Positions 34,831 through 46,887 of a stretch of 64,000 nt of DNA are shown in pieces. Both the position numbers and the translations under genes were made by a program. The stretch covers positions 19,644,336 through 19,708,335 of the forward strand of contig CM040091.1 in the NCBI GenBank assembly GCA_022496805.1, given 5' to 3'. The stretch is from Pohlia nutans. Taxonomy: Eukaryota > Streptophyta > Bryopsida > Bryales > Mniaceae. Under the pieces are notes generated by a model, which was given only the letters and a program-made list of their open reading frames with translations, was not told the DNA's origin and made no database searches. Position 1 is the first letter of the stretch. The number at the start of each line of letters is the position of its first letter.

Positions 34831-34888
34831 CCCCCGGATTTTGTGTCAGGCCCACCTCGAGAGGTGGGCCTGACAAAAAATCCGGGGG
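34831..34888. repeat. near-perfect hairpin
   Basis: CCCCCGGATTTTGTGTCAGG followed by CCCACCTC and then its complement GAGGTGGGCCTGAC, ending TCCGGGGG. Arms of about 28 bp with almost no loop. Confidence 0.8.
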
Positions 34889-35263
34889 TCTTCAAAAATG
34901 TGCCTTTTTGCTGCCACCAAGGACAAAAGTGTTGTCCATGTCATTTTCTCCTCGTTTTGTCTCTTGGGCTGAAAATTTCGGGTGTAAAGTGACCTTCCTT
35001 GGTCTTCTCGATTTCTATGCATCCCATTGGCTGAAATTTCTTTTCTCACGGCCCCTCATCCCTAGTGTAAAGAGGGCCTAAGACTTGTTTGGTCTTGTCA
35101 TTATAATTGAACCTTGGAAATAATTGAAAATAAACAATGTATATTTTTTAACTTTGACTCAAGTAAAATTGTATATGTGACTTGATGAAGGATAAATTTT
35201 AGTACAATGATTGTCAAATCATGAATAGGAAGGTTACTATTAAGTGAACTAAGACATCACCAT

Positions 35264-35960
35264 TTAGCAAGAATACAAATCAATACATACTAAAGAAGAT
35301 AAGTGAAAGAAGCTTACCAAAAGTTGTGTTTGAAAAACTTGTGATTGCAGAGTATGTCTCCTTGTTCTTCTTTTGAGATGAGGATTCTTGGGCCTTCTCT
35401 TTAGGGGATTGGTGTGAAGAGAATTGAGCCTCTTAGTGGAAAGTAAACTTACAACGGGGGTTGTAATGGTCGTCATTGCGTACAATAATAAATATAAACT
35501 TGCACATTGGGATTGGGAAGACCTTCGGGGCTCTACTACAAATCACTTAAGAGACATCACTATAGTCCATCATCAATAAGGACTTTATAGCTATCTAGAT
35601 GTTAATAAAAATGAAAAGAATGAACTATTTAAGACAATTATGGTGCAAAAAGAAACAAAAAGGCAACAAATAAGACATAAACATCCAAAAAAAAGTTTCA
35701 AGGAAAAATAAATGTAAAAAAAATAGGAAGAGAGGAAGAAACTCTAACCCAAAGGGCCAACATGAATAAAAGAGTGTTGGGGGAAGAAAGAAAACTAGAT
35801 AGTGCAAGCAATTGCCCAAGGAAGAATAAAACAAAAAAGGAAGAGTAACACATCCTCCCTTTTGTATACACATGTGCAAATCCATAGCGGCAAAGCTACA
35901 CAAGAAGCTACATAACCGCGTAGCCACTTGCATAAGCGTGTAACTAGGTGGCTACATAAA
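35264..35960 (-). pseudogene. inverted first-exon fragment of the RWP-RK family (copy 1)
   Basis: On the minus strand the leader-like part (35960-35625) resembles the upstream parts of copies at 41 and 49 kb, and 35570-35264 resembles exon 1 of the copy at 37037 (GTAGTAGAGCCCCGAAGGTC, ACGACCATTACAACCCC, then a donor-like GGTAAGCTTCTTT). The frame is broken early (start codon, then a stop within about eight codons). Only copy in this orientation. Confidence 0.6.
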
Positions 35961-36429
35961 CAATTTGTCATGAGGCAGAATAGTTGTGTAGCCCATTTTT
36001 CTTTTTATTCACATATAATGCTTTCAAGAGTTTGTAAAAACTATTGAATGAAAATATAATGTCTTTTGGATCTATGACAAGTATTAATATCAATGGCTTG
36101 AACATTTTATAAAGAAGTGAAAATTAGGCGATTAGCTTTGTGCATTGATAAAATTTTAATTCTTACCATACTTCCTCCATCAATAGTAACCCGTAATAGC
36201 ATATTGGTAAATGACTCCAATAAGATTACTTCATAAGTGGATAGTTTTTTTTTAAAAGACATGTGGATCTTAATAATTTTAGCAATGAATTTTGGAGCTA
36301 CTTCAATAATCAATATAGAACTCTTGAAAACTACTTTAAAACATAGATTTTTTTTTAGGTATAAAAAAACTATATTAAAACAAATCTTAAAGAGTTGAAA
36401 GTATGACATTTGAATAAAAAGAAAAGAAA

Positions 36430-37292
36430 AATAGGCTATGCAAATACCCTACTTCAATTCATAAATATTTGGCTATGCAACCACGTGGCTACGAGGCTAT
36501 GGAGATGCGCAAAGGTATATGGAGAAGGGGGGAATGCCTTGATCTTCCTTTGTGTTTTGTTATTCCTTGAGGTTGTTTGCGCTACCTATATTGTCTTCTC
36601 ATTTTCTCCTGCCTCTGTGTTTTGGATTTTTGCATCTTCATCACTCTCGGAGAAGTCACTTAGTGTAAATTTTAGGTACATATAAGCGTACAAAGGGTAT
36701 TTAATGGGGGGTTATGAAGTAATTAGAATATTTTACTATTTATAGTATATATTGGGTATATTCAATATACATTCCTAGAATATTCCTAGAATATTCCCAA
36801 TTTGGTTTTAAAACACCCTATATTACTTTTACAAATTTATAATTTTTTTTATCTCAAATGAATAAAAGACACCCTATATTTGTTCTCTCATAAATTCTTA
36901 ACCACCCTAAATTCTTGACAGTGACTTCCCCGGGTCATCACTTCATTTGAATCTTTCCCCTTTGCACCATAATTTGCTTAGGAAATTGTTTCTTTTCATT
37001 TTTTTTTAACATCTATATATTAAGTCCCTAGTAACAATGGATGGCAGTGATGACTCTCAAGTAGATTGCGGTAGAGCCTCCAAGGTCCTCGTATGCGCAA
37101 TGTACAAGTCCATCTTCACTAGATTCCTGGACAACGACCAATGTAACTACCCCACCTACAAGTTTACATATCAATCTCCAAAGAAAAAGGAGAAGGAACC
37201 CTCCTTGACAAAAGAAAATGAGAAGGGGAAGGAGACCTTCACCACAATCACAAACTTCTCAAACAAGACTTTTGCTGAAAGCTTTCATCGCG
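36430..37292 (+). pseudogene. RWP-RK family upstream region and intact first exon (copy 2; exon 37037-37292)
   Basis: Exon 37037-37292 opens MDGSDDSQVDCGRASKVLV and contains CNYPTYKFTYQSPKKKEKE. It ends in phase 1 at CATCGCG|GTAAGC, the same phase as the complete copy at 42459. No exon 2-6 equivalents are seen before 39 kb. It is the most diverged copy, with a longer Lys/Glu-rich part. Confidence 0.6.
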
Positions 37293-39039
37293 GTAAGCTT
37301 CTTTTATTTATCTTGTTTACTATGTACTACTTGTATTCTTGCTACTTGATGTTGTCTTCACTGAATGATATCCTTCTTGTACATAATCTGACCATTCATT
37401 AGAGTTATCCGCAAAGTATCTCAAACCCTAGGTTTATAACCTCTAAATTGAAAAGTACAGGTAGCCAATGCCATTGGCAGGATTTCACTGTCAACCAGAA
37501 ATAGAACTCAGGAAAGACTTAAATCAGCCGTCAAGAATTCTAAAACACTAGTTTTGTCTTGGCTTTTAGTGAACGCCAAGTCAAATCACAAGTTCCTTGT
37601 GTGGTGGTGTCAGGGACGTTGGTTGTGAGTTGAGGGATGTTGATTGGTAGGAGGGGCTTGGATTTCGAAGTTAGATCTCATATTTAAATGAGGGAGGTAG
37701 TGGTAGTAAGCAGAGATTTGTGCCATTTGTGGAGATTTTTTTTGAGAGATTTGTACCATTTGTGGTAACTGATACCTCCATAAAATACTCAAATCCTGAG
37801 TTTATTTTACAAAATTATTCAAATACAGTTTAGATTTTCTTTTCTATGAAACAAGGAGGGCAAAAGACAGGTTCCCTTTACAAATAACTCTATTGTACTA
37901 TAATTTCTCCTTCCTCAAATCACATACACAATTATTCTTGAGTCAAAGTTAGGAAATATACATATTTTTACTATTTAAATAGTACAAGTATCTAAAATCA
38001 AATATCATGACAAAATGAAACAAGTCATAATCTGATAATCAAACATAAGTGATAGAAAGATCGATTCAATTAGTGACATAAGGTTACCATTCCTTAAAGC
38101 GTGTAGGAAAGCTCTGGAGAGCATCTTTGATGAACTCTATCGGTACTCAACAAATGTGTGTAAGGGCAAGTTTATGGAAAGGCCATAGCAAGAGGAATTT
38201 ATCAAATTCAATCCAAAATGAGTAAGATATTGTAAACCAAAGTTAAAATTAGTGCCTTAGTAAATATATTTTAAAGTGTCACCATAATACTCTATGGAAG
38301 ATGCATACTTGAGGAGAAGAAAAGCCATTAATTAACATTCGTAGCACCAAAAGACATGCAACATTTAATGGTAAACTATGTGCACCATGTCAGCAAATAA
38401 ACTAATTATCATTGTAAACGCCTAAACGGAGTCAATACAATGCAAAAAATGCTCAAATTATACTATAAATTGTGATATAATTGTTCAAAAATCTTTTAAA
38501 AAATATTGAGAGCTAAATATACACAATAAGTGCATTTAATATACATAGTTTAGCATGGGGTTATTGGGAAAGTGAAATCTGTTTGCAATGGATTATTTCG
38601 TTTTGTATGGTATTTTAATCCTAAACTTGCAAGCATCAGAGAATGTGTTGACCATGTAGATGACAAATGCGTGCTTGTTATTATTGATTGAAATTATATA
38701 CATATATAAATTTTTGATTCTATATAAAGTTTATTACTAATGTATTTTATATATACACAACATTACTGTGATACTCAAGTGCATTTAACATATAGCCATC
38801 AATTTAAGTATTGGAGTTACCATAAATGTCTACAATATCTTCATAAAAGCATGCCATCGTGTTCAAATTAGATTTTACGTATATTGCCTTTATGTTCCCA
38901 AGGATGTGATAATATCAATCTTATACTTATTAATGTTAGTGATATAAATCACCGGTAAGTACCAAACTCAACAACCAAAATTAACAATTAACTCTTTTAA
39001 ATCATTATGTATAAAAAAGTGATTACTTTTAGGTATAGT
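37293..39039. other. no gene seen
   Basis: AT-rich spacer. TTAGAGTTATCCGCAAAGT at about 37401 is identical to one end of the 370-bp insert at 56850, but no right end is found here. Confidence 0.45.
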
Positions 39040-39430
39040 TACCTTAATGACACAAGTCATAGTTAGATTCATACATAGTAACATAATGACACAAGTCATA
39101 GTCACATCCACACAAATAGTGACAGAGTGACAAAATTCACAGTCACATTCACATAGGGACATAATGACACAAGTCATACTTAAATTCATATAATGACAGA
39201 GTGACACCAGTCACAAGTCATAGTCACATAGTCACATTCACCGAGTGTCATAATGACAAAAGTTGTAAATAGGTTCATATAATGACAAAGTGATACAAGT
39301 CATGGCTAGTTAGATTCACACAATGACATAATGACACAAGTCATAGTCATATTATAATAGTTTGACATAAGTCATATCGTGACATAATTCATATCATGAC
39401 ATAATGACACAAGCTATATACTTAGATTCA
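39040..39430. repeat. degenerate minisatellite, GACATAATGACACAAGTCATA units
   Basis: About ten imperfect repeats of ATAATGACACAAGTCATAGT separated by TCACATTCACA-type spacers. A short stretch of the same sequence appears at 41550-41582. Confidence 0.85.
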
Positions 39431-39445
39431 AACAAATAGTTAAAT

Positions 39446-39446
<1 letters not shown>

Positions 39447-39480
<34 letters not shown>
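39447..39480. repeat. AAT trinucleotide microsatellite
   Basis: About ten uninterrupted AAT/ATA units. Confidence 0.9.
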
Positions 39481-39482
<2 letters not shown>

Positions 39483-40099
39483 TATATATAATAGATGAAA
39501 ATATGATGGTTTTGGGATTTATGATCGGTATTATAGTAAATGACTTGAATTTTTTTTTAAAAGAGAAGAATTACTTGATTAGCTTTTAGTATATCTATTG
39601 AGTTTTTAAATGTCTAATTTAGTGATGTTTGAAGGAGAACTAAATAATGAGATTTGACTAATTTGATAACCTTCAAAATGCAATCCAGAGTGCTAATGGA
39701 AATGCTTTTACATCAATTATACATAGTTGGCATTGCAAGAGCAAGAGGTACAAATTGAAGTGTCCTATTTTGTAATTCATAAGCTAACAATTCAACGTCT
39801 CCATTATCTCATCATCTTGCAAAACTCCAATAGGTCAAGTTCACCAATAATCACTAGAAGATCACATGCCATCTTTGAAATGATTAAAACAATTAGAATC
39901 TCTTGCCAAGATTTCTTGTGTAGTGACTTTAGAGATAATCGTGGTTATTGTAAGTCAATGAATTTGAACATATTTAATCAAAGGTTCTTGTATACACAAA
40001 TTATATCTCCACAAGGTGTGAACCCATAGAATACCATTAGCAATAGCCAATTTCACAAGTATATGAGAGCAAAGAGCAAGTTTTATCTTCTTATACTAA
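39481..40099. other. no gene seen
   Basis: The 100-residue frame at 39727-40029 has no domain and ordinary intergenic composition. Confidence 0.4.
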
Positions 40100-41528
40100 C
40101 GCGGTTCTACACGTGGCTACACGGTTCCCTAGCTTCTCGTGTAGTTCCGCCGCTCCTTCTTGTGTAGATCTGCCACTTAGAAGCTATACAACAAGATTCT
40201 CTTCTACTTCTTCTGTGCTTCTTGGTTCCCTAGCTTCTCGTGTAGTTCCCTCGCTCCTCGTGAATCCATAGGGAGGTTACATACTACATACTTTTGTAAA
40301 CCACGTGCTGTTGGGGGTCAATTATAGGTGGGCTATTTATCTAATTTTTAAAAATAATTTCCACCCTATTAGTAGATAAAATGGTACTTTGAAGTATTTT
40401 TCAAGACCCTATAGGTAAATATAAATTCCACCATTAAGTTAATTTATAGACCCTATTTTATTTATAAACTAGAGTGTTTATCAAAATCCTGGAATTTCAG
40501 CATAAATTAAACTTAATCGGACATAAAAAATCGACAACAATAGTATAATACATGAACGTAACTTTCAAAGAATAACGACTGTGCTTAGTGCCTAAAATGT
40601 TCAAAAGGTATGTTTAAGTGAGAAATGCATGTTGTGAGAGGAAGCATGCGGCACTACCACCTTGCCCTAGCCTCATGAATCTCATTGGTTACCTAATGCT
40701 AAAATTCATCATGAGTAGACTTTCCCATGAAGCCAAATAATTCAACCTTCATTTGTTATTCATTCCTAACCATTGGCTAACTTCAATGATTTTAAGTCAA
40801 TTGAGGCAATTCTCATTCAATCCAAGGATTTTCATTAGAACTCACATAAATTCTTCGTTCCTCTAAATATTTGAGACCCTACTTTATTAATAAAAATAGA
40901 ATACTACCTATGCTTTTTACCTACCCTATTCTAGATATAATACCGTATAGGCCATTTCAGTCAGGCTATGGTATTTCTAAAATTTGCATAAATTTTTGTT
41001 CTAATGAATTAACTGTACCCTATCTTTTTTCTCACGTGGTTTAATAAAATTTTGACAGTGACCTCCCCGGGCGTGAATCTCATGTAATTTCGCCGCTCTG
41101 AAGCTATACAACATAACAACAAGCTTTCTCTTCTACTTCTTCTCTATTTCTTGGATTTGCCCTTAGGATTAGAGTTTCTGTCTCTTAGCATTTGATTCTC
41201 CCCCAACACACTCTTCATTTACAGTGGCCCTTTAGACCAAAGTTTCTTAGTTTCTCTCGAACGCTTGTTAACGTTTTTCTCCTACTCGTTTGCTTAGGTT
41301 CTTTTGCTATTCTTTGCTACCTTTGTATCTCTCTGTTCACCGTACTTGCTTTAGACAACTCGTTCTTTTCATTTCTTGTGTTAACCATGGATGCTAGTGA
41401 TTGCTCTCAAGTGCTTTTTAGTAGAGCCCCAAAGCCCCTCCCATGTCCTTTTGGCAAGTCCATTTTTGTTAGTGTCCTTAGCGTTGGCCATTACAATTGC
41501 CATGCTTGCAAGTATACATGCCAAGACT
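40100..41528 (+). pseudogene. RWP-RK family upstream region and truncated first exon (copy 3; exon from 41387)
   Basis: Leader blocks ACACGTGGCTACACGGTTCC, TTGCCCTTAGGATTAGAGTT and TCATTTACAGTGGCCCTTTA match the other copies. The exon opens MDASDCSQVLFSRAPKPLP and reaches CHACKYTC before homology stops at about 41528, where minisatellite-like sequence as at 39 kb follows. Lacks the donor and all later exons. The leader region appears in duplicate (40100-40270 and 41060-41160). Confidence 0.65.
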
Positions 41529-42458
41529 TAATATGAATTAAATTATATAATGACACAAGTCATACTTAAATTCATATAATGGCTCCCTTTGCTTTATTAA
41601 ACTATGATAATTATTATATGTTAACTTAGTTCATATGTACAGTTACTAAGTCATCTCTAAAATTAGTGAGCATGGTGTCTTTTAGTGCTTGTTCCAGCCA
41701 CTCACTTTTTTTGGATTGAAAGTTAAAAGTAAGATACTTGTGATAATTAACTTGTAAAGTGGTTATACAAGCATAATCTTCTTTGTGAAGTAGACATGCT
41801 TTATGATTTGTTACAAAAATCAAATCAGATTGAATTACCCAAAAGTTTATTTTCTGGTTTGATTCCATCGTGTGCTAGTTAGTGGTTTAGAGACACTTTG
41901 TCTACGAATTAACTCTTTAGAGTGGTTTTAAGTTTTTTCATGCGGACAAGTGAAGATCACAGCCTCTCAAGAAGATTTCAACCCAGCTTTGTGTAGACCT
42001 TGTCACCTTACAACAACACTTTAGAGTGTTGACAAGACTTTATTGCTCATAAATCTAGGCGCTTATACACTTGGATACGCGTGTGTATAAGCGGTTCTAG
42101 CTTCTTTCGTAATTGCGTCGCTCTGAAGCCAATGAAGTTCCGTAGCTTCTTGCGTAGTTGCGTCGCTCCGAAGCCAGACAACAAGTGCATCATAGCTCCT
42201 TTTGTGGTTGCGTCGCTCCGAAGCAAAACAACAAGTGTATCTACTTCTTCGATTTGCCCTTAGGATTAGAGTTTCTCTATGTCATGTAGTTCTTCCCTAT
42301 CAGTCTTCATTCATAGTGGTCCTTTAGGCCAAATTTTCTTATTTTTTCTCGCTTGTTCACATTCCGTGTCTTCCTACTCCTTTGTTTGTTTCCTATCTGA
42401 CTCTTTGTTCACCAAACCTGCTTTAGAAAATTTCTTCTTTTTATTTCTTGTGTTGATC

Positions 42459-45400
42459 ATGGATGCTAGTGATAGCTCTCAAGTGCTTTTTGGTAGAGTC
42501 CCAAAGCCCCTTCCATTCTGTTTTTACAAGTCCATTTTTGTTAGTGTCCTTAGCGTTGGCCATTACAACTGCCGCGCTTGCAAGTATACCTATGAATCTT
42601 CGCAGGTAATGGAAGGGAAGGAGAAAGGGAAGGAAACCTCTAACATTGGTGAAAGCTCCCATGGCGGTAAGTGTCTTTTACATATTTTTCTTGTAAAATG
42701 AGTTTCAATGGTATTCTAGCTAGTAGTATTTACGTTGTCGTTACTAATTGCTATCTTCACTGAATAATGAGTCTCCATGCTTTTTCTTCGTCGTTGTGTG
42801 CCTACAGGTTTCATCACTTTGCTTTTGCCATTTACAGGGATCAAGGAAGGTGAAGTAAGTAGCAGGCTACATAATGTTGTGCTACTTCCGCATTGCAACC
42901 CTATAGCGACGGCTGCAGTACATCAGGAATTTCGGACCCCACTGATTCCGCACGATTTCAGTGCGATTTCCGATATTTCAAGGCTTTGTACAGTTTTCGC
43001 ACTGATTCCGCATCGTTGCGTCATTCATCGCAACTACACTGATATGACACGATGTTCGTACAAGCGGATATAGTACTGATTCGACACGATTGATACATCT
43101 ATTGAAAACGTATGAATTCAGCACTCTTTATAGTCGTCAAATGTCGTGTTTTAATCGTCTTTAAAACTACACTGATTCAGTGCGTTTTTCGTGCGACATC
43201 ATCTTTTCCATATCTAGATTTTATTTTCTTTCTATATGTAAATTTGATCAAAATAATATTATTAAAAAATATTTAAAAAATATTAAATAATTATTTTTCT
43301 TACTACCCACTTTAACTACACGGAAATTGCCCAAACCCACGGTGGGGTCCACCATGGCTTCCCAAGCTCTATTGCCGGTGGTGGGATTTGAACTCACGAC
43401 CTCCCGATTATCAACCAAGCTCCAAACCACCAAATCACCACAAACCCTCGATGCATAGTATGGAACTTTTTTGGTAATTATAAAAGATTGAAACCATTGG
43501 CAATTTTTTGCCATGTGTATATAATTCTTTTTTCAATTTTTTTTTGCACTAGATTATGCAGGACTTTTTCTATATATAGGATTTTGTTCATAATATTTTG
43601 AAATTTTTAATTTTTTGCCAAAATCGTGATGGCAGATCATGGCTGTGAGCTGTTTTCTTTTTTTCAGCAGACTTTGAATGTTTTTAACTATGTGAAAAAA
43701 ACTTCTTTTCCAAATTTTTTTTCCACTAGATTATGGAGGACTTTTTCTATATATAGGATTTTTTTCATAATATTTTTAATTTTTTAATTTTTTGCCAAAA
43801 TCGTGCTGGCAGATCATGGCTGTGAGCTGTTTTCTTTTTTTCAGCAGACTTTGAATGTTTTTAACTATGTGAAAAAGACTTTTTTTCCAAATTTTCTTTT
43901 TGCACTAGATTATGCAGGACTTTTTCTATATCTAGGATTTTTTTCATAATATTTTGAATTTTTTTATTTTTTGCCAAAATCGTGGTGGTTGTGAGCTATT
44001 TCTTTTTTGCTCCTATGATGAAAAGTACAATGATAACCAATAATACCAAATTTGAATTCTAAAAATATAAAATGTTATTTCTTTGAAATCCTAATGTGTA
44101 TTGCTTCTAAACTCTATAAATGTAGATCTAAAAATATTTTGGGAAATTAAACCATAAGTATAATTTAAAGAAGATTCTTGGAATATTCCAACATATTCCA
44201 AAATAATATAAAATATTTTGAAAGATTCCAAAAGATTCCAAAATATATATTAAAATATTGTACACGGATGTCGTACGAAAATAATTTGCATTATAATAGA
44301 TACTGAAATCGTACGAATATAGTAAATGGCATTAATATGATACGTATACGATATTGAATCCGCATTAACTAAAACCGCATGTTATCCGTGTCTTATTAGC
44401 CATGTAATGTAGATACACGATTAACGCACTGAAATCGTGCAGAATTAGTGGGGTCTAAAATTCCTGATGTAGAGGAGACTAAGGAACAGGAAAAGTCGCA
44501 TGACCTCTTCACTGCGATTGAAAGGAATAAAAGTTGCTTCCCAATCAAGGGTGGTAATTTAAACATACTCATTTTCAAAGTTAGAATGTCCTTACAATGT
44601 TATTTCTAATGTTGGTGACTTCTTGAGATGCTCTATAGTTTGCCGTGTAATGATTTCACGGTATTTTCTTGCATGATCGTGTCAATTGCACCAGATCTCA
44701 ACAACTTCATATGGAAACTTGAGTATCCTCGAAGTGATATTGATAGTAAACTATGGAGTGATCTCCCCTTGCTTGCGACATTTCCATTAGGCCACATCAG
44801 CAATGAGTGTGGAATACATGTCATCTCAAACCTTGTGATGCACCCCCAAGTTGTAAGTTCATTAAATTCAGTGTCTGAGTTGTGGCAATGGTTCACTAGA
44901 CTCGCTTGATAACAAGTTGTATTTAATTACATTCTATGGTGGGAAACAACCAATTATGCAGGAAGATCACTAGAGCGAAGTACCGTTTGTGCTTAAACGT
45001 GCGCTTCAGGAAGTTGGCTTTGACTGTGATTATGGAAAAGTGGTTCTTGTTAGCCGATGCAACAAGAAGATGAGATTGCTCACCGAATTCTTCTTCCAAT
45101 TCCGTGCATGCATCACAAAGATTTCTCTTTCTCTGGTATTTACAATCTTGTTTGTCTTTCATATGAACTCATGGCTATAGGGAGGTGGGACTCGTCCTTT
45201 GAAGTTGTGGGATCTGTTGAACAACTTCCACTTGCGGCTAGAGGACGCAGTGGAGAAGCTTGAAGTCTCTAAGACTCCGTTGAAGAAAGTGTGTAGAGAA
45301 TTAGGGATCAAACGATGGCCTAGCCGCAAGGTAATTTCTACTAAAGTATCAATTCCTTTTGCATCTTTTGCATCTTTCGAAGTTTTTGCTCAATCATTCA

Positions 45401-45584
45401 CAATTGAATGATACAAATAACTTTTGTGTGATACTATATAATTGCTCAAGACCGCTCATACACATTGAGAGCAATTTATAATTTTATGCTTACAGTACAG
45501 ATTCAGCTTGCATATGATTGTGTTGAAGACTTGTTCATATGCACGAAGAGACTTTGTATTGTTCAATATGGTTACAGTTATTGA
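42459..45584 (+). CDS. RWP-RK domain protein (RKD-like), transposon in exon 2
   Basis: Proposed exons: 42459-42666, 42808-44553 (interrupted by the element at 42921-44469), 44695-44852, 44974-45135, 45181-45330 and 45501-45584. Leaving out the element and one TA, all six join in phase to about 318 residues. Exon 5 encodes the RWP-RK DNA-binding domain: PLKLWDLLNNFHLRLEDAVE through KKVCRELGIKRWPSRK, matching the invariant RWPxRK core. Such proteins are transcription factors in plant germ-cell or nitrogen responses; the subtype is inferred from size and lack of other domains. Exon 1 carries NCRACKYTYES, shared with the five partial copies. Problems: the transposon in exon 2, and a TAG just before AGC at 44974 if the stronger TTATGCAG acceptor (44961) is used. 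It may be a recently damaged gene. Confidence 0.65.
42921..44469. mobile_element. TIR transposon family copy D, in RWP-RK exon 2
   Basis: 1549 bp from CATCAGGAATTTCGGACCCC to GGGGTCTAAAATTCCTGATG, flanked by TA on both sides (42919-42920, 44470-44471). The related fragment at 50400-50530 lacks the element at this point. Order of parts is as in copies A and B: tRNA-like module, about three 180-bp units, AT-rich right part. Confidence 0.9.
43372..43440 (-). repeat. tRNA-like module inside copy D
   Basis: Minus strand: GGTGGTTTGGAGCTTGG (A-box-like) and CGTGAGTTCAAATCCC (B-box-like). Best-preserved B box of the four. Confidence 0.55.
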
Positions 45585-46027
45585 AATATCTCATTGTAAA
45601 CGAGACTTTCTCATACACAGTTAGAGTGTTCATTAGTTTTGTAAGAACAATTATTTAGTATTGGCAAGATTCATCAAAGCTCGTATAATGAATTATTAAA
45701 GAATTAACTTCTTGAAAAATCACAAAATGTACGGGTCATCACCTTTCAATTGTTGGAGTTTGCCGACTCAGATCCGCATGCTTTAGAGTTGCACTGATTC
45801 TTCAATCACCAACCTCGATAGTTGCTCTGCTCCAAGCAGTCCACAAAGTTGCACGAAGGAAATGTCCCTTACTATCAGAGCAGAGAGGCTTTAAGTAGTT
45901 GCCTGCATTTTTATGGCTAGTGACAAGACAGATAATTATGGCCGATAGTTGCGACCATTGCGAAGTTTTCGGGTCTTCATGCATTGCGAGTATCAACACA
46001 ACTTCGCGTGGTAATACACTCTAAACT
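45585..46027. other. RWP-RK 3' flank, no other gene seen
   Basis: The first 100 bp are shared with the duplicate at 47905-48015 (AAACGAGACTTTCTCA, AACAATTATTTAGTATTGG). A 65-residue minus-strand frame at 45802-45999 has no domain. Confidence 0.45.
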
Positions 46028-46180
46028 CACTACAAGGAAATTGGTCATTTTTCAGTGGTCACTTCTCACTTGGTGAGTGTAACTAGTCACATAAAACAAA
46101 ACTTAACTTTGTCTTATGTGACTAGTTGCACTCACCAAGCTAGAAGTGATCACTGAAAATAACCTCATCCTGTTGTAGTG
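46028..46180. mobile_element. 153-bp hairpin MITE with CACTACAAGGAAA ends
   Basis: CACTACAAGGAAATTGGTC at the left and ATCCTGTTGTAGTG at the right; between them the arms (TTTTTCAGTGGTCACTTCT, CTTGGTGAGTGTAACTAGTC) pair almost throughout. CACTACAAG ends are typical of plant CACTA-type miniature elements. A lone end with the same sequence lies at 54749. Confidence 0.8.
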
Positions 46181-46557
46181 ACTCTTTTACACCAATCCTT
46201 GCTTTGCTTCTAAGTGTCAAATGTCTACCATTTTATAATAAATTAAAACGTGAATAAAGTTACATATATTTTTTAATTTATGCACTTAGATAAGTGTTCT
46301 ATAATGCGTGTAAGCATTGGGCATAGTTTTTTCCTTAGATTAATTTTTTAGTTTAAGCTTAACCATTTAATTTTTTAAAAACCCTAGTAATGTCCTAAAC
46401 CAATTGTGACTCTAAGTGTAAAAAGCAGTTCTAGAAGTATTAAATTTAAACTACTAGATTTATTTAGAACAATTGTTCTCCAATAATATTGTGCCACATT
46501 TTGGTTGCAAGAACTCTAAGTTGTGACATGAAAAGGCACCATTTCTTCTAAAAAGTG

Positions 46558-46887
46558 TTAACCCCTAAACGTCCCAGCGTTCAGAAACTAAATCATGAAC
46601 ATATTTGAAGCCTTGTAACTTTCTCATAGAACTTTGGATGATTTTCATCCAAGTCACTTTTGAAAGCCTATTAAATTTTCTACGAATTACAACAAATCTC
46701 TTGTGATGGGGAACTATTGATAATATTGGAGAAGCCTCCAATTACAAGTATGTCAAATTTGTTGGGTAGATTTTATGCTTGCAATGGTCTTCTTATGTAC
46801 ACATTATGTACATTTAAGCCATGTTAATATCTACTTTTGACACTAGAATCTACTTCTGTTCAAAGAGTTGGTATATTTAGGGATTAA
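46558..46887. mobile_element. TTAA-flanked element, about 322-bp body
   Basis: TTAA at 46558-46561 followed by CCCCTAAACGTCCCAGCG; right end GGTATATTTAGGGA followed by TTAA at 46884-46887. The inverted ends match over about 9 of 12 positions. Confidence 0.55.

Larger units (their letters stand above)
32522..35078. mobile_element. possible 2.56-kb element enclosing two TTAA elements
   Basis: GGCCCTCTTTACACTAG at 32522 and CTAGTGTAAAGAGGGCC at 35062-35078 are 17-bp perfect inverted repeats, and the next bases (GAGAAGTCGTGGAGAAAA; TTTTCTCACGGCC) are also loosely complementary. A second candidate right end (TATAGTGTAAAGTGAGAAGG) at about 32620 makes the boundaries uncertain. Confidence 0.4.

Noticed and set aside
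39040..39430. Reading the GACACAAGTCATA array as a CRISPR
   Set aside because: Units are degenerate, spacers are themselves repeats, and the genome is eukaryotic.
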